Below are positions 1 through 11,489 of a stretch of DNA of 64,000 nt, piece by piece (position 1 is the first letter of the stretch; each line of letters begins with the position of its first letter). The position numbers were made by a program, and so were the translations under genes. This DNA comes from Pogona vitticeps. Its lineage: Eukaryota > Chordata > Lepidosauria > Squamata > Agamidae. The notes below the pieces were generated by a model. That model worked only from the letters and a program-made list of their open reading frames with translations. It made no database searches and had not been told where the DNA came from. Location: NCBI RefSeq assembly GCF_051106095.1, contig NC_135785.1, positions 219,901,045-219,965,044 of the forward strand, read 5' to 3'.

Positions 1-400
1 TTGCTGGACAAATCAATTCCTTAGTTTTATTTTTAATTAAGTAGTTCTTCCATACTGGCCAGGGGTTTTTTTTTGGTATCAATGCTATATCATCAGAATA
101 TGCTTGTAGCTTATATTCTTCTCCCCTGATTCTGAGGGCTCTAATTCCATTATTTTCTCTCATTTGTCTATTCAGAGTTTTTAAGGTTAAAATAAATAGC
201 AACAGAGATAGAGGGCAGCCCTACCTTGTGCCTTGCTCCATTTGGATATCCTCAGTTATTTGGCCATCGACTTTGATTTTAGCCTTCTGTTTAGTGTATA
301 TTGCTTTTAACGCTTGCAAGAAATTTCCTTCTGCCCCCATCTTCTTTATTTGCAACAACTTGATCATTTTCTTAGGACATCCTGCCATCCCCTCCAATTT
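1..400 (-). mobile_element. L1-clade LINE fragment, ORF2 reverse transcriptase
   Basis: The reverse strand encodes the core of an L1 reverse transcriptase. In order it shows MIKLLQIKKMGAEGNFLQAL, then KAIYTKQKAKIKVDGQ, then a GTR-x-GCPLSLLLF block (RT motif around the L1 GTRQGCPLSP signature), then AYSDDIAL, the catalytic YxDD box. The residue before GCPLS is a TAG stop where the family has Gln (CAG), so this copy is not coding. It runs off the left edge of the window. Assignment to L1 rests on the spacing and wording of these motifs; the upstream border near 400 is where the similarity fades. Confidence 0.85.
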
Positions 401-571
401 AGCATTTTGCCAGAGAATCCTGTTAGCTTGTGCTACTCTCTTGTATTTCTGGATTCTGCTCTCGGACCTTTGCTAGCTTGTTCTGTATTGGGATCCTTGC
501 CCAAGAATTCCCTTGCATTGTTTCAGCTGGAGTTCCAACACTCTCCAGTTTCAAGGAAGTCTAAGAAGACT

Positions 572-920
572 GGGGACGTGGTGGCGCTGTGGGCTAAACC
601 GCAGAAGCCTGTGCTGCAGGGTCAGAAGACCAGCAGTTGTAAGATCAAATCCACGCGACGGAGTGAGTGCCCATCGCTTGTCCCACCTCCCGCCAACCTA
701 GCGGTTCGAAAGCATGCAAATGCAAGTAGATAAATAGGTACCACCTCAGTGGGAAGGTAATGGCATTCCGTGTCTAAGTCGCACTGGTCATGTGACCATG
801 GAAGATTGTCTTTGGACAAAATGCTGGCTCTATGGCTTGGAAACGGGGATGAGCACCGCCCCCTAGAGTTGAACACGACTGGACAAAAATTGTCAAGGGG
901 AACCTTAACCTTCACCTTAA
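572..920 (+). mobile_element. Sauria SINE, full length with TSDs
   Basis: A tRNA-headed SINE about 350 bp long. It begins GGGGACGTGGTGGCGCTGTG, has a B-box-like region near 646-660, the conserved middle AGTAGATAAATAGG, and ends GACTGGACAAAAATTGTCA followed by the AACCTTAACCTTCACCTTA tail typical of Sauria SINEs. It is flanked by an 11-bp direct repeat CTAAGAAGACT at 561-571 and 921-931, so both ends are original and insertion was by target-primed reverse transcription. Two related copies lie at 38390 and 52302. The 3' end resembles Bov-B, the LINE thought to mobilise this family. Confidence 0.93.
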
Positions 921-931
921 CTAAGAAGACT

Positions 932-2039
932 AAGGAGAGGTAATTGTTGTCCCTTCTAATCTATCTTCTGGAAGTATTTTCCAGACACTTTGGTGTCTCC
1001 CTAATCTACACCCTTGCCTCCCCCCCCACCCCCCATGATTTAAGGAAATATTTTCCTTTTTTTTTCTTATCCTTTTTATCACCTCAACAAATAGTCTGCT
1101 CAGGGACTGCAGCCTGATTCTCAGAACCCTCTCACCCATGCAAGTTTGCTTCTTTTGGGTCTATATTTCTCCATCTTGGTTATTTATTGTTAAATGTGTG
1201 CTTTATTTTAATGTTTAATATTTATGTTCAGCAAAATCGAACTGTTGCCAGCTTTTGGGGGTAGACTGATTCTCTGCTGCCTTGCCTCTCTGCTTTTTTG
1301 GAGGCTAGAGCAGTTTTAAAAGGCTTTTGGATTGATTCTGATTTGTTTTGTCTTTGTTTTTGTTTTTCCAGTACTGTAGTTTCTATGGTTTTTGGGGGGA
1401 TTTTTCGGACTAGTGCCGGAAACCACGAAGGCAGAAAAACAAAATAAAATTACTTGAATGACGTGGCCACTTCCATCTTAAATGAAAAGACTAGTGTCTG
1501 AAAAATTTGAAAACAACTACCGGAAAAAACCTGAAATGTAACAAATATGATTTTTGTTTGCCATGCACATTACTAGAAGCAGTACAGAGTCAGGCAGCAA
1601 ATAACAAGCACAATGATATTTTAATGAAAAGTCAGAACATGTTGCTGAGAACTGATAGTAGTGGGACAAGAGAAATTGGTGAGTGGGAGAATAAGGAACA
1701 CATTCTTTCAAATGCTTCTTCCCACTCATGTACTATTAGTTGCAAGTGGCAGGGAGACAAAATGTTTATCATCAAAAGCTTGCACCATAATAAATATATT
1801 AGTCTTTACAGCACCACAGTTTTTTGTTGTTTTTGCTGTAATATGCATAAGGTGCTTTGAAAATCTTACCCCATTCTCAGCATTTTACAGAGTTCTGACT
1901 TGTGGACCACAATTGTGGGGCACCTCCCCCCCATTGAAAAACAGATACTCATATATGTATTGACATAAAATTAAAATAATGTCTCGATTTTTAGTGGCTA
2001 ATTGTTGTTTAATAATAATATTTTGGATGCAGAAATTTT
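932..2039. other. unassigned noncoding sequence
   Basis: Mostly AT-rich DNA with homopolymer runs (C-rich 1020-1034, T-rich near 1060 and 1340). No ORF resembles a known protein. Part of 1880-2039 may belong to the 3' end of the neighbouring hAT element, but I could not find a terminal inverted repeat there. Confidence 0.5.
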
Positions 2040-2275
2040 CAAAAGAGGTACATGTATGTCATCACTTGCATTTTAGCAATTTCTGGTTTTTGTTTTTATA
2101 TGCAAAAGTGATGAAAATCCCATTTCACACAGAAGGTGGTAGCAAATGCTAGAAGTGCCTGCAATGCTGCCTTATCCAGTTGTGGATATGGGTCTAACTG
2201 AGCACACCAGAATTGTTCTAAGTCTAATTTTTCAAATTCCATTTGAATACGGGTACTAGCCAGTATTTCTAGAAA

Positions 2276-2376
2276 TTTTTTAATTAAATTATTGTCACCC
2301 ATAGAGTTAAAGTAAAAAGAAATAATTTAATTTTTTAATTAAATTATTGTCATCTATAGAATTAAAGTAAAAAGAA
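2276..2376. repeat. tandem duplication, ~54 bp unit x2
   Basis: The sequence TTTTTTAATTAAATTATTGT followed by CAYCYATAGARTTAAAGTAA occurs twice, at about 2276-2322 and 2330-2376, with a few substitutions. It lies inside the C-terminal half of the decayed hAT transposase, so it arose after that copy lost function. Confidence 0.85.
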
Positions 2377-2828
2377 TCCATCTCTGCTCTTTGCCAATAT
2401 CTCCCATAGAAAAATATCCATGAAAAGATGCACTTAATTGCTGCAAATGTATTACAAGTTCAGGTAAAATTGTGATTTTCTCATTTTCCAAAAAGATTTC
2501 ATCAAGCAAGGGAAAGTTTACAAAATTACCATTTTCAGCTTGACATATTCAAATTTTTAGTTTTTCAATACAAGCAGATAATTTTTCAGCAGCTCTTATT
2601 ATGTTCTTACCATATCCTTACACTGATATATTTAATTCATTCAGGTGAGTGAACATATCTGCTGAGTATGCCAGTTGAAGTACTGCATTTGTTCTTACAA
2701 AGTCTTTAACTAAATTACAATTTTGGTTAGTAAGAAACTGAATAATTCCCTTACACATTTCAAAAACCCTGCTTACCATACATCCCTTGGAGAGCCACCT
2801 TATATCAGTGTGATTAAGAAGCACAGTA

Positions 2829-3263
2829 CAGTGGTGCCTCGCTTAACAACTGCCTCGTTAAACGATGAAACCGCTATACGATGACTGTTTTGTGATCGCT
2901 TTTGCAATCGCAAAACGATGTTTTAATAGGCAAAATTCGCTTCCCGACGATCTGTTCCCTGCTTCGGGAACCGATTTTTCGCTAGACAATGTTTTTAAAA
3001 CAGCTAATTGGCTGCTTCAAAATGGCCACCCACTGTGTAAAATGGCTCCCCGCTGTGTTTTGGGATGGATTCCTTGCTTTATAGGCACTGAAAATGGCCG
3101 CCCCTATGGAGGATCTTCGCTGGACGGTGAGTTTTCAGCCCATTGGAACGCACTGAACGGGTTTTCAATGCGTTTCAATGGGATTTTTATTTCGCTTAAC
3201 GAGGATTTCGCTCTACAGTGATTTTTCTGGAACGGATTATCCTTATTAAGCGAGGCACCACTG
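2829..3263. mobile_element. TA-flanked palindromic MITE (Tc1/mariner-pogo type), copy 1
   Basis: A 435-bp non-autonomous DNA element. It starts CAGTGGTGCCTCGCTTAA and ends with the exact reverse complement of those 18 bases, and is flanked by TA on both sides (2827-2828, 3264-3265), the TSD of Tc1/mariner/pogo transposons. The interior is partly self-complementary, CpG-bearing, and contains repeated AAAATGGC motifs. It codes for nothing. A second copy of nearly equal length lies at 25746. Tigger/pogo affiliation is an inference from terminal wording and the GGAACGGATT subterminal block. Confidence 0.88.
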
Positions 3264-3498
3264 TATAGTCAGCACCAATTTCTTCTTAAAAAGTGTGAAA
3301 GGCACAATGATTAAGCGCCCATCTTTGGACATAATTTACTACATTTACTGCAATACCTGTTTTAACTTCTCTGGCAAAGTTTTTGATGCAAGTACATGGC
3401 AGTGCAACGTGCAATGTATTATGGATTTTTGCTTTTTGACTTTCTTCATATATGCAGAAAATCTGGAATTTTTGCCTAACATCACAGGGGCAAAGTCA

Positions 3499-3645
<147 letters not shown>

Positions 3646-3685
3646 TCACACAACTAGTAATAGCTGATTGCAATTAGCAACTTCA

Positions 3686-3937
<252 letters not shown>

Positions 3938-4699
3938 CTAACAAAGGCTTCTAAATTGCTGCAAAATCAAATTTTGTGATAGTACCGCTGGTACCAAATT
4001 GTGTCTTCTTAGAGTGCAATATGTTAAGTGTATGTCCTGCAGCTTCACCACCATGCTGATTGTTGAAATGGTCTAACAGATGGTTTGAAATTTGAGTTTG
4101 AAAATATCTTGCAACATAAAATGGATTGTGGTCATCGGGTACCTTATTCCGCTGTCATACAAGTGAATCCATAAGCAACATAAGCATCTTTCCATTGGCA
4201 TCTTTTCGACATGGCAAGGGTTACTACAAACAATAAAGTAATATTCACACATTATTTTGAGTACACATTTAAAGTAAATTATAAAATAAGATGTAAACAA
4301 AATTTAATGATAATTCTTACTGAAAACAAAAGGAAAACAGCATTTGTTTGTGTGTTGGCCTGCTTTGTTAACGTTTGTGCATGAAGAAGTGCATGTACCT
4401 GGGAATTTCTTATGGCACTGGCAAGTGCAAGCGCAGTGAGAAAAGTAGGACGGGTAGTAATGGGGATCATATTGTCATAGCATCTCGTCATAGCGTATGC
4501 CAGGACACACATACTCACATCAACCATGAGTACATCATACAGTCAAGTCAAATTTATAGAGAGACAACTTTAAATTTTATGTTATAAATCTAGAAGCTAA
4601 AAAAAAAGAGCAGTCGTTACCACTTGCACCACTGGAAATGCTTTCTTGTATCTCCAGGGGTGCACACACCCCTGGTTAAGAATCGCTGCATTAGAGGTT

Positions 4700-7600
4700 G
4701 CCTGTCTGGAAGCACCCTAACACTGCCACCCCCGGATAAAGAAGAATTTGACTGGAGCCAAGGTTCTTGACAGCAGTATCCATTTCACATATCTCAAGAC
4801 TAGCTGCAAAACAAAACATATGCATCTTGCCTTAGAAATTCACAAGGCTTGCAGTGTATTCCAGAGAATGCATGCATTTCCAAAATACCAATGTGTAAAA
4901 ACATGCAGCTGAAAAAAAATACAAGTATACTTTAAATTAGAGGTTAAATGTATGCAAAAATCTTACTGTAGACGAAGTGTGTACAGAAGAATGTCTACAA
5001 ATTCCACGCAGAAAGTATAGAGTCTTACAACCTGATATAAACAAAGGAGGGAAGAAAAATTCAACTGGAATTTGGAGAAACGCACAATTAGGATACAGTT
5101 TTTCACATTGTTACACTACAACCTCTGGTTTCTTTAAAATAATGGTGATGTCAAAAACAAACAAAAAATTTCCATCATACATGGAACAAGATTTTAAGAA
5201 TGAAATGCTCATTAGCCTTTCTCAGCAGTGTAAGATGAAATGAACTGCTCCCAATTTCAACTGAACAACATGGCTCCTTAAGAGGCCGGGTGGTTTTGCT
5301 TTCAGTTTTATTTTTGCTGGAGACCTTCAAAAGAAAGGCATTCAAAATACAGTATAAGCTTCATGACCCTACATGTATGCAGATAATAAAGCAACCCATG
5401 CCTGAGGGTATTAGTTATTTTGGATTTGTACGCATTGTTATGTAGAAAGTGCCTAGTTTAAATTTAAGTTTAAACATAAATTGCAAGGCTATAGTCCGGT
5501 CATGCTGACTGGTGAAATTTTTAACTGACTGGTGAGACATTATAAAATTTTTCAAGCCCTGGTGATTGGACAACGTAATTGCTGGAATGAACCAACGTAT
5601 CTCCAGAGTGTTCCTACACTTTTCTGTGTCCCTGTCAGGGGCTTCAGTGTTTTTGGTTCAGGTGGGATTGCTCCATTTTGTTTTATTTCCAGCATATGTG
5701 GTCACTGGGATCAAAACAAAGCAAACTTCTTTCTTTAATTTCTCAGCTGGTTTGAATATCCCCATATCATTAGTAGATTAAACAGATATCTTGACCACTT
5801 AGTGGTGTAGGGAAATTGGGAAATTAAAAACTTTCTTCTTCTGTTACTCCAAAGAAGAGAGAGGGAACAAAAAAAACCTTTTTAAACAAATTAGCAAAAA
5901 AAAAAACAACACACCTTTTTAAACAAATTAGGGCAACACTAATACACTGCACCACTTAGAGAATTTTTTTTTGAAATGGAAATCTTCCTCTTATAATTGG
6001 GAGGAGACAGGAGGGGGCAAGGAAAGAGACTCCCCCCCCCCTTGTCTTTCCCTTTCTTAATGGAGCTAGACCCACATAGCATTGCTTGAGATGCCTATGC
6101 CACTTGGATGCAAGGGCCACACCAAATAGCACACCATACTTCTTCCCAACTTTCAGTGACACTATTTAGCCCAGCCCAGCCCATTCCAATTGAGCCTGTG
6201 TAGACAAGCCCTTGCTTTCAGCAAACAGAGTCCACGGGCTCCTTCCAACGTTAAAGGTTTAGTTAGGCCAAACTGGTTGTCATACTTAGTGGCTGGATAA
6301 GAAGACTCCTTTGAAATGTAATCCCACAGAAAAGTTTCTTCCTCAGACAGCAGAATTTGACTTGTGCATTTGAACTGTAGTATTTCCAACAGGAAAAGGG
6401 AAAAGTTCTTGTGTCATCCACCCAAAGAAACTTCTACACAAAATTCCAGCTTGGGTAAAATCACTGAAAATGAAGTGAGTTTTCAAACTCTACCTGAACT
6501 CTTCATCAAGCAGAGGCACTTGGAGATAATAGAGGAAGCAAATATCCCTCAAAAGCAAGCCAACCAAGAGGACTATGTTCTTTACCCAAGGCTATGAAGA
6601 GATCTATAGCCACAGGTGTGCACATCAGGAAGAGGGAAGACTACAAAATATCACCTCAACATCTCAATTTCAGCTGAAACTGCAAGCTCTACATTACTTT
6701 GGCAGCAGTCTGGATAACAACAGACATAATATCTGGCCCACTTCTGTAGACTATGAGCTTTGTCTTCTGTTCCCAGGATTCACATAATCTCTGCCTGATG
6801 AAGGGCTCCTGTACAACTTGAAAGCTTGTCCTTGTCTTTGTGACTTTTTATCGCTCTGATATAGGCATTACCCAAGCGGGAGTTTTGTTTCTGTGGATGG
6901 GTCACATGGCAACCGGTTCCTTTTCCTGTAAGAGGTAAGCCTTTCTTTGTACCTTCTGAGAGGTGCTTATAAAGAAGCAGGAGCAAAATGAATGCGAAGG
7001 GAGAGCAGCAATGAGCACAGTGTCTACTAAGCACTTACAAGCTTCTGAAGCTTCCCTGCTGCTCCTGTTTCCTTGAACTCTTTTGATCGGAATGCTTCAT
7101 GCGCGGTTCTAGCTTAACGCAGCCATGGAAGCCTATTAAGAAGACACAGACCCCACATAGGAGGGTCTTTTTCTTTTTCCAAGCAACCTCACCTGGGAAG
7201 TGAAGTTGTATTTTTTAACCCACAGGCAGATGATGCAGCACTCTCTGTTGAAGCACTTGGATGTGAGCACTAGATGACTCTGAAAAGTGTCCTTAGGGGA
7301 AATGCATCTTTTTGATTTGTCACTACTCACTGAAGACACCAATTTCCACCCAAAATCGACACTTTTAATTCATGTTTTGGGTGAGGTAGAACTGTTATCA
7401 CAGCCCATGCCCAGGACCTACTTTCACAGACATAACCACAGTTAAAGAGAAATGCTTCATCACACAGCATGTACCTAAGCAACGGCATTTGCTGTCACAA
7501 GATGTCCACCATCTTAGATGGCTTTAAAAGGGAAACTGAAAAATCATGGAGAATGAGGCACTCAGTGGCTACTGGTCATAGAGCGCAAACCCCTGGACAC

Positions 7601-7864
7601 CAATCACTGAGAAACAACAATGTGAGAAGACTATTGTCCTCATGTGAGGTTGATCACTGTATAAATGAGGATACTGAACTATATAGGAATAGACACTGTC
7701 TTGTAAAAAATCACACAATTGATCCACTAATTCAGTATCATCTACCTTGACTGCCAGCAGCTCTCCAGGGCTTCAGGTAGGGGTCTTTCCATCCTTTCTT
7801 GGTCATGCTGGAGACTAAACTATGAGGGAACCATTGGGCTATTTAATCCCTTAATCAGATCTTA
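4700..7864. other. mostly unassigned noncoding sequence
   Basis: No defensible gene. A short duplicated block CCTTTTTAAACAAATTAG lies at 5876-5893 and 5912-5929. Around 6785-6850 the text CTGATGAAGGGCTCC...GAAAGCTTG resembles a common sauropsid interspersed repeat, also seen near 22030-22100 and 19745-19965; I cannot name its class. The rest looks single-copy or too diverged to place. Confidence 0.45.
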
Positions 7865-8175
7865 GAATCATAAAATAGTTAAGTTGGAAGAGGCCTATAA
7901 GGCCATCAAGCCCAACCTCCTGCTCAGTGCGGGAATACAAATCAAAGGATATCTGCCAGGCGGTTGTCTAAGTTTCTCTTGAATGCCTCCAGTGTTGGAG
8001 CACTCACCACCTCTCTTGGTAATTGGTTCCACTCTTGTACTGCTCTAACAGTTAGGACGTTTTTCCTGATATTCAACAAAAATCTGACTTTCCTGAGATT
8101 GAACCAAAATGAGTCAATTGTTGAGTGTCCTACACTCTGGGATGATGTTGTACGGTTCTTCTCATACTCTTTTAT
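7862..8175 (-). mobile_element. CR1 LINE 3' end
   Basis: The plus strand opens with AGAATCATAAAATAGTTAAG, the reverse of the CR1 8-mer-type tail, then GGAAGAGGCCTATAAGGCCA and CTTGAATGCCTCCAGTGTTG, GCACTCACCACCTCTCTTGG, and TGGTTCCACTCTTGTACTGC, the standard order at the 3' end of sauropsid CR1. It is 5'-truncated near 8175, as most CR1 copies are. A longer CR1 segment at 43420-44115 shares the same blocks. Confidence 0.9.
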
Positions 8176-8189
8176 AATGGTTATTTGAT

Positions 8190-9037
8190 GGCGGGATCAA
8201 TCAATAACCAAGTAGACTTTCTAGCCTGTCTTAAGAAACCCCTAAATATAAATACTGTAAGAGTGGGACTGGGACTTGAGAATGAGGCACATGCAACAGG
8301 GCTGATGAAACTGAGCTTTCAAAGTTTTTCCTCATCATACTTGCTGTATGTAGTCCTGAAAATGCTACACAGAAGGCTGGGGCCCCTGCTGAGAGGGGTA
8401 TTAATGGTGCTGTGGGAAAGAAGCACCCCATGAAACTGATTGGAGGTGTCTTCCCAGAATGAATTGGGGGAGGGGAATCCCTCTTTCCTCGGTGCCAAAT
8501 TTTACCTCTTTCAGAAGGCTGCATGGGCTGCGATGGGAAGCCCCTTCCCCCAAGAGGCCTGCTTCTACCAGCCTAGTTCCACGTGCCCAAATCTGCATCC
8601 AATTCATGTGGTTCACAAAGATTTTCCATGTAGTAATTAAAGAGAGGAATAAACTCTCCCCCACATACAATCTGGCAAGTTTCTCTAGCACTACATTTCC
8701 TCAAAGATTAAAAAAAAACTTAACTAATCTTTAGCCACTCAGCTTAACTCCACACCCTGACAAAGCATGAGGTAGACATATGCCCTATCATTTTTTGAAA
8801 TATAATGATTTTAGATAGGAGGAAAAAGAGTGGATGAACAGCACAAAATCCCACAGTGGTGAGAAGGGGGCTGCTCAGATCAAAGCCAGTGGATGAAAAT
8901 ACATTTGCCAAAGTAAGTTAATGAAACAACTATTCTTAGCAAAGCAATCTGACTCATAGCCAAGTCCTACCTATTTTGTGGAGGGAATGGTGGAGGGAGG
9001 AATTGACTGCCCATTGCATTATTGTTGATGGTGCAGC
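8190..9037. other. unassigned noncoding sequence
   Basis: A moderately GC-rich patch (8370-8600) with runs of open frame on both strands but no recognisable domain, followed by AT-richer DNA. No repeat family identified. Confidence 0.45.
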
Positions 9038-9285
9038 GTCGTTGTTTAGTCGTTCAGTCATGTCCAATTCTTTGTGACCCCATGGACCAGAACTTGCCAG
9101 GCCCTCCTATCTTCCACTGTCTCCGGGAGTTGTATCAAATGCACGTTGGTTGCTTCGATGACACTGTCCAACCATCTCGTCCTCTGTCGTCCCTTTCTCC
9201 TCTTGCCCTCACACTTTGCTAACATCAGGGTCTTTTCCAGGGAGTCTTCTCTTCTCATGAGATGGCCAAAGTATTGGAGCCTCAA
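9038..9285 (-). mobile_element. Bov-B (RTE) LINE 3' end
   Basis: Plus-strand start GTCGTTGTTTAGTCGTTCAG is the reverse complement of the Bov-B 3' terminus. The reverse strand translates to LRLQYFGHLMRREDSLEKTL, CEGKRRKGRQRTRWLDSVIE and VHGVTKNWT, the C-terminal tail of the Bov-B ORF. It is 5'-truncated around 9285. Related copies are at 50225-52865 and 59630-60054. Confidence 0.93.
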
Positions 9286-9289
9286 TACT

Positions 9290-11217
9290 TGGTGCAGCAG
9301 TCTAAGCTTAAAGGGTCCTGTTTTGTCTACGGCTACACAAACAGACAGGGAACACATGGGATGAAATCCTGGTTTAACTGAAGAACATTGGATATTTGCC
9401 AAGGACAGCAGTGTACCCACGGTATTACTATTGACTTTTAGCCACCCAGCACTTGAAACTTATTTTATGTAAAGAAAGAGAAAGAAAGATAGCAATTACT
9501 TTCCAAGTTGCTTGTGGTGTCATCTGAAGGGGTATTGGGACTGCACTGTTTGTCCACTATATATCTACTTATTTGATTGCTTTCCTGTTTGTCTGCCGGT
9601 TTTGTGTAGTGAATTCAATTGTGAGACTAGGATTCAGGTGACTACACTGTGGAAACTCACTGGGAGGTGGCTCTGGTAAAATCACTCCTCCCACATCTCA
9701 TATAATTTGGAAATATATCAGAGTTGCCTTCATGTAGAATCAATATGGTGGCATTTAATATACATTTTAGCACCATAGCAGCATAGTCGCACAAACTGAG
9801 ATACAGAAAGGTTTGGGACCGAGTACAAGAAATATAATAATATTGAACTGAAAGCTTAACACATTACTTTGAAAAAGCTGGCCTGGACTTATAAGCTATT
9901 TACATTCTCATGTCCCAAGAGGTAGTGGATATGGTGGAAATCAGGGTTCACTTAAAAGCCTATACTAAAGGGGCAAAGGATATGTTTATTAGAAAGGTGT
10001 TCAATAACTTTGAGGACACCATCAATGAGGCCCAGTCTCTTGTGTATGCCAGCCTAACCAGTCTTAATAGTGAATATTTGAGAAGGAATCCTGAAGCATA
10101 TTAACCTATGCGAAGAATTATTGGAAGATTGTTTCCAGATAATTTGGTCCCAAGCAGTTTAGGGCTTCTTTTATTGTTGGCCGCTCTCTTTGATTTAGAT
10201 AATATCAGACCTGGCCATTCAAATGACTGGGGTGGCAATTGTCCATATTCTACAACACTGCCCAGAAGGGCATTAGCGCAGTGTTTTAGTCTTTAGCTAG
10301 AAGCTTTGCAAACATGTCAAAGGAGGCAGAGGGACCTGTCTGGAAGTACCTGAATAGAAAATAGAAATGCACACAACAAGCAAAAGCTTCCAAATAAAAC
10401 AGGAAACTGGAGCACTTACCATTATAAGGGTTAAATGTGTGAGCCTCTTAATGCAGTGGTGGAAGATCACTATTGATCTTGTGATCTTCCAACCCACCCC
10501 CAAACCAGAAGACATTCCAGCAAACAAGGTCAGCCAGATCATTATCAACTATCAGCATTCTTTACCTGATACTCATTTCAACAGGCTAGGCTTGTTTGTG
10601 CCGGTGAAAACAAAAATGTAGCCTCTAGCTTCATCTTTGCAAATGAGATCCCTAATGATAAAAAATAAGCCTTAGGCAAATGTACAAGCAAGGAGGCAAA
10701 CTCTGAGAGCCCACATCTGGTATGTAAAGCCACCTGATGGGTTCAAGCAGACAGCAGGGAGACTAAAGCTGCAATTGTCTTAGAAACACTTTCTTGAGAA
10801 TAAGTCACATAGAACTTAAGAGGCTTTTGTTCTGAGTAGACGAGGGGTAAAACTGTACATCATAAATAGCATATCATTGGAATCTGAAATTCTCTTAGTG
10901 TTCCAAATACATAATTCTGGCAGTGGTTCCTGCTGAGCCATCATCACCTTTGTAAATAAACCTGGTTTGCCTCTCCATGACCAATGAAAAAACATAACTT
11001 GCAAATGACAGGAAGTATGAAAAACTCCTGTGGAAATCAGACGTCTTTTGAGTATTGAAAAAAAGAAACCACTTGTAATAATATGCCATATTCAGAGCCT
11101 GGATTGTCAATTATAAGGGGAACTTACTCATTACTTCTCGGTAGCAATTATTACAAGTATTGTTGCTTTAACCGCACAGTAATTTGTCGCATTGTTCAAC
11201 ATGTTGTATGTCATTTC
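9290..11217. other. unassigned noncoding sequence
   Basis: No family recognised. One frame stays open from about 9895 to 10296 apart from a single TAA at 10102-10104 and could be a coding relic. A 10-bp perfect inverted repeat GGAAGATCAC...GTGATCTTCC lies at 10461-10490. No transposon termini were found. Confidence 0.4.
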
Positions 11218-11483
11218 TAGATATGAGCATGAATTGCGGTTTGGCGGTTGGTGCCAGTTTGGTCTGTGGGCTCCACAGCTGTTCCGTGGGCACCCGAGCT
11301 TCCCAGCCCCGCCTCCCCCAGCAGGCCCCCACTCAGAGGCAGCCATGCAGCTTCACACTGCCTCTGAGCGGGGGCCTACTGGGGGAGGCAGGGCTGGGAT
11401 GCTGGGGTGCCCACAGAACAGCTGTGCTGCTGGAGGGACAAATTGGCACCACCTGCCAAACCAGTGGTTTGTGCCCATCTCTA
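11218..11483. mobile_element. hAT-like MITE, near-complete palindrome
   Basis: The 266-bp element folds back over almost its whole length. The inner arms 11301-11342 and 11359-11400 pair over 42 bases with three mismatches around a 16-nt loop; pairing continues outward through CACAGCTGTTCYGTGGGCAC to the ends. The right terminus reads (reverse complement) TAGAGATGGGCACAAACC, and the left terminus TAGATATGAGCATGAATTGC is its diverged partner. A relative with the same termini lies at 14246-14514. No transposase. hAT type is inferred from the terminal style; I see no clean 8-bp TSD. Confidence 0.75.
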
Positions 11484-11489
11484 GTTATT

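Noticed and set aside
8231-8691. Overlapping minus-strand ORFs of about 96 codons
   Set aside because: No domain; overlapping frames on both strands reflect a GC-richer patch with few stops.
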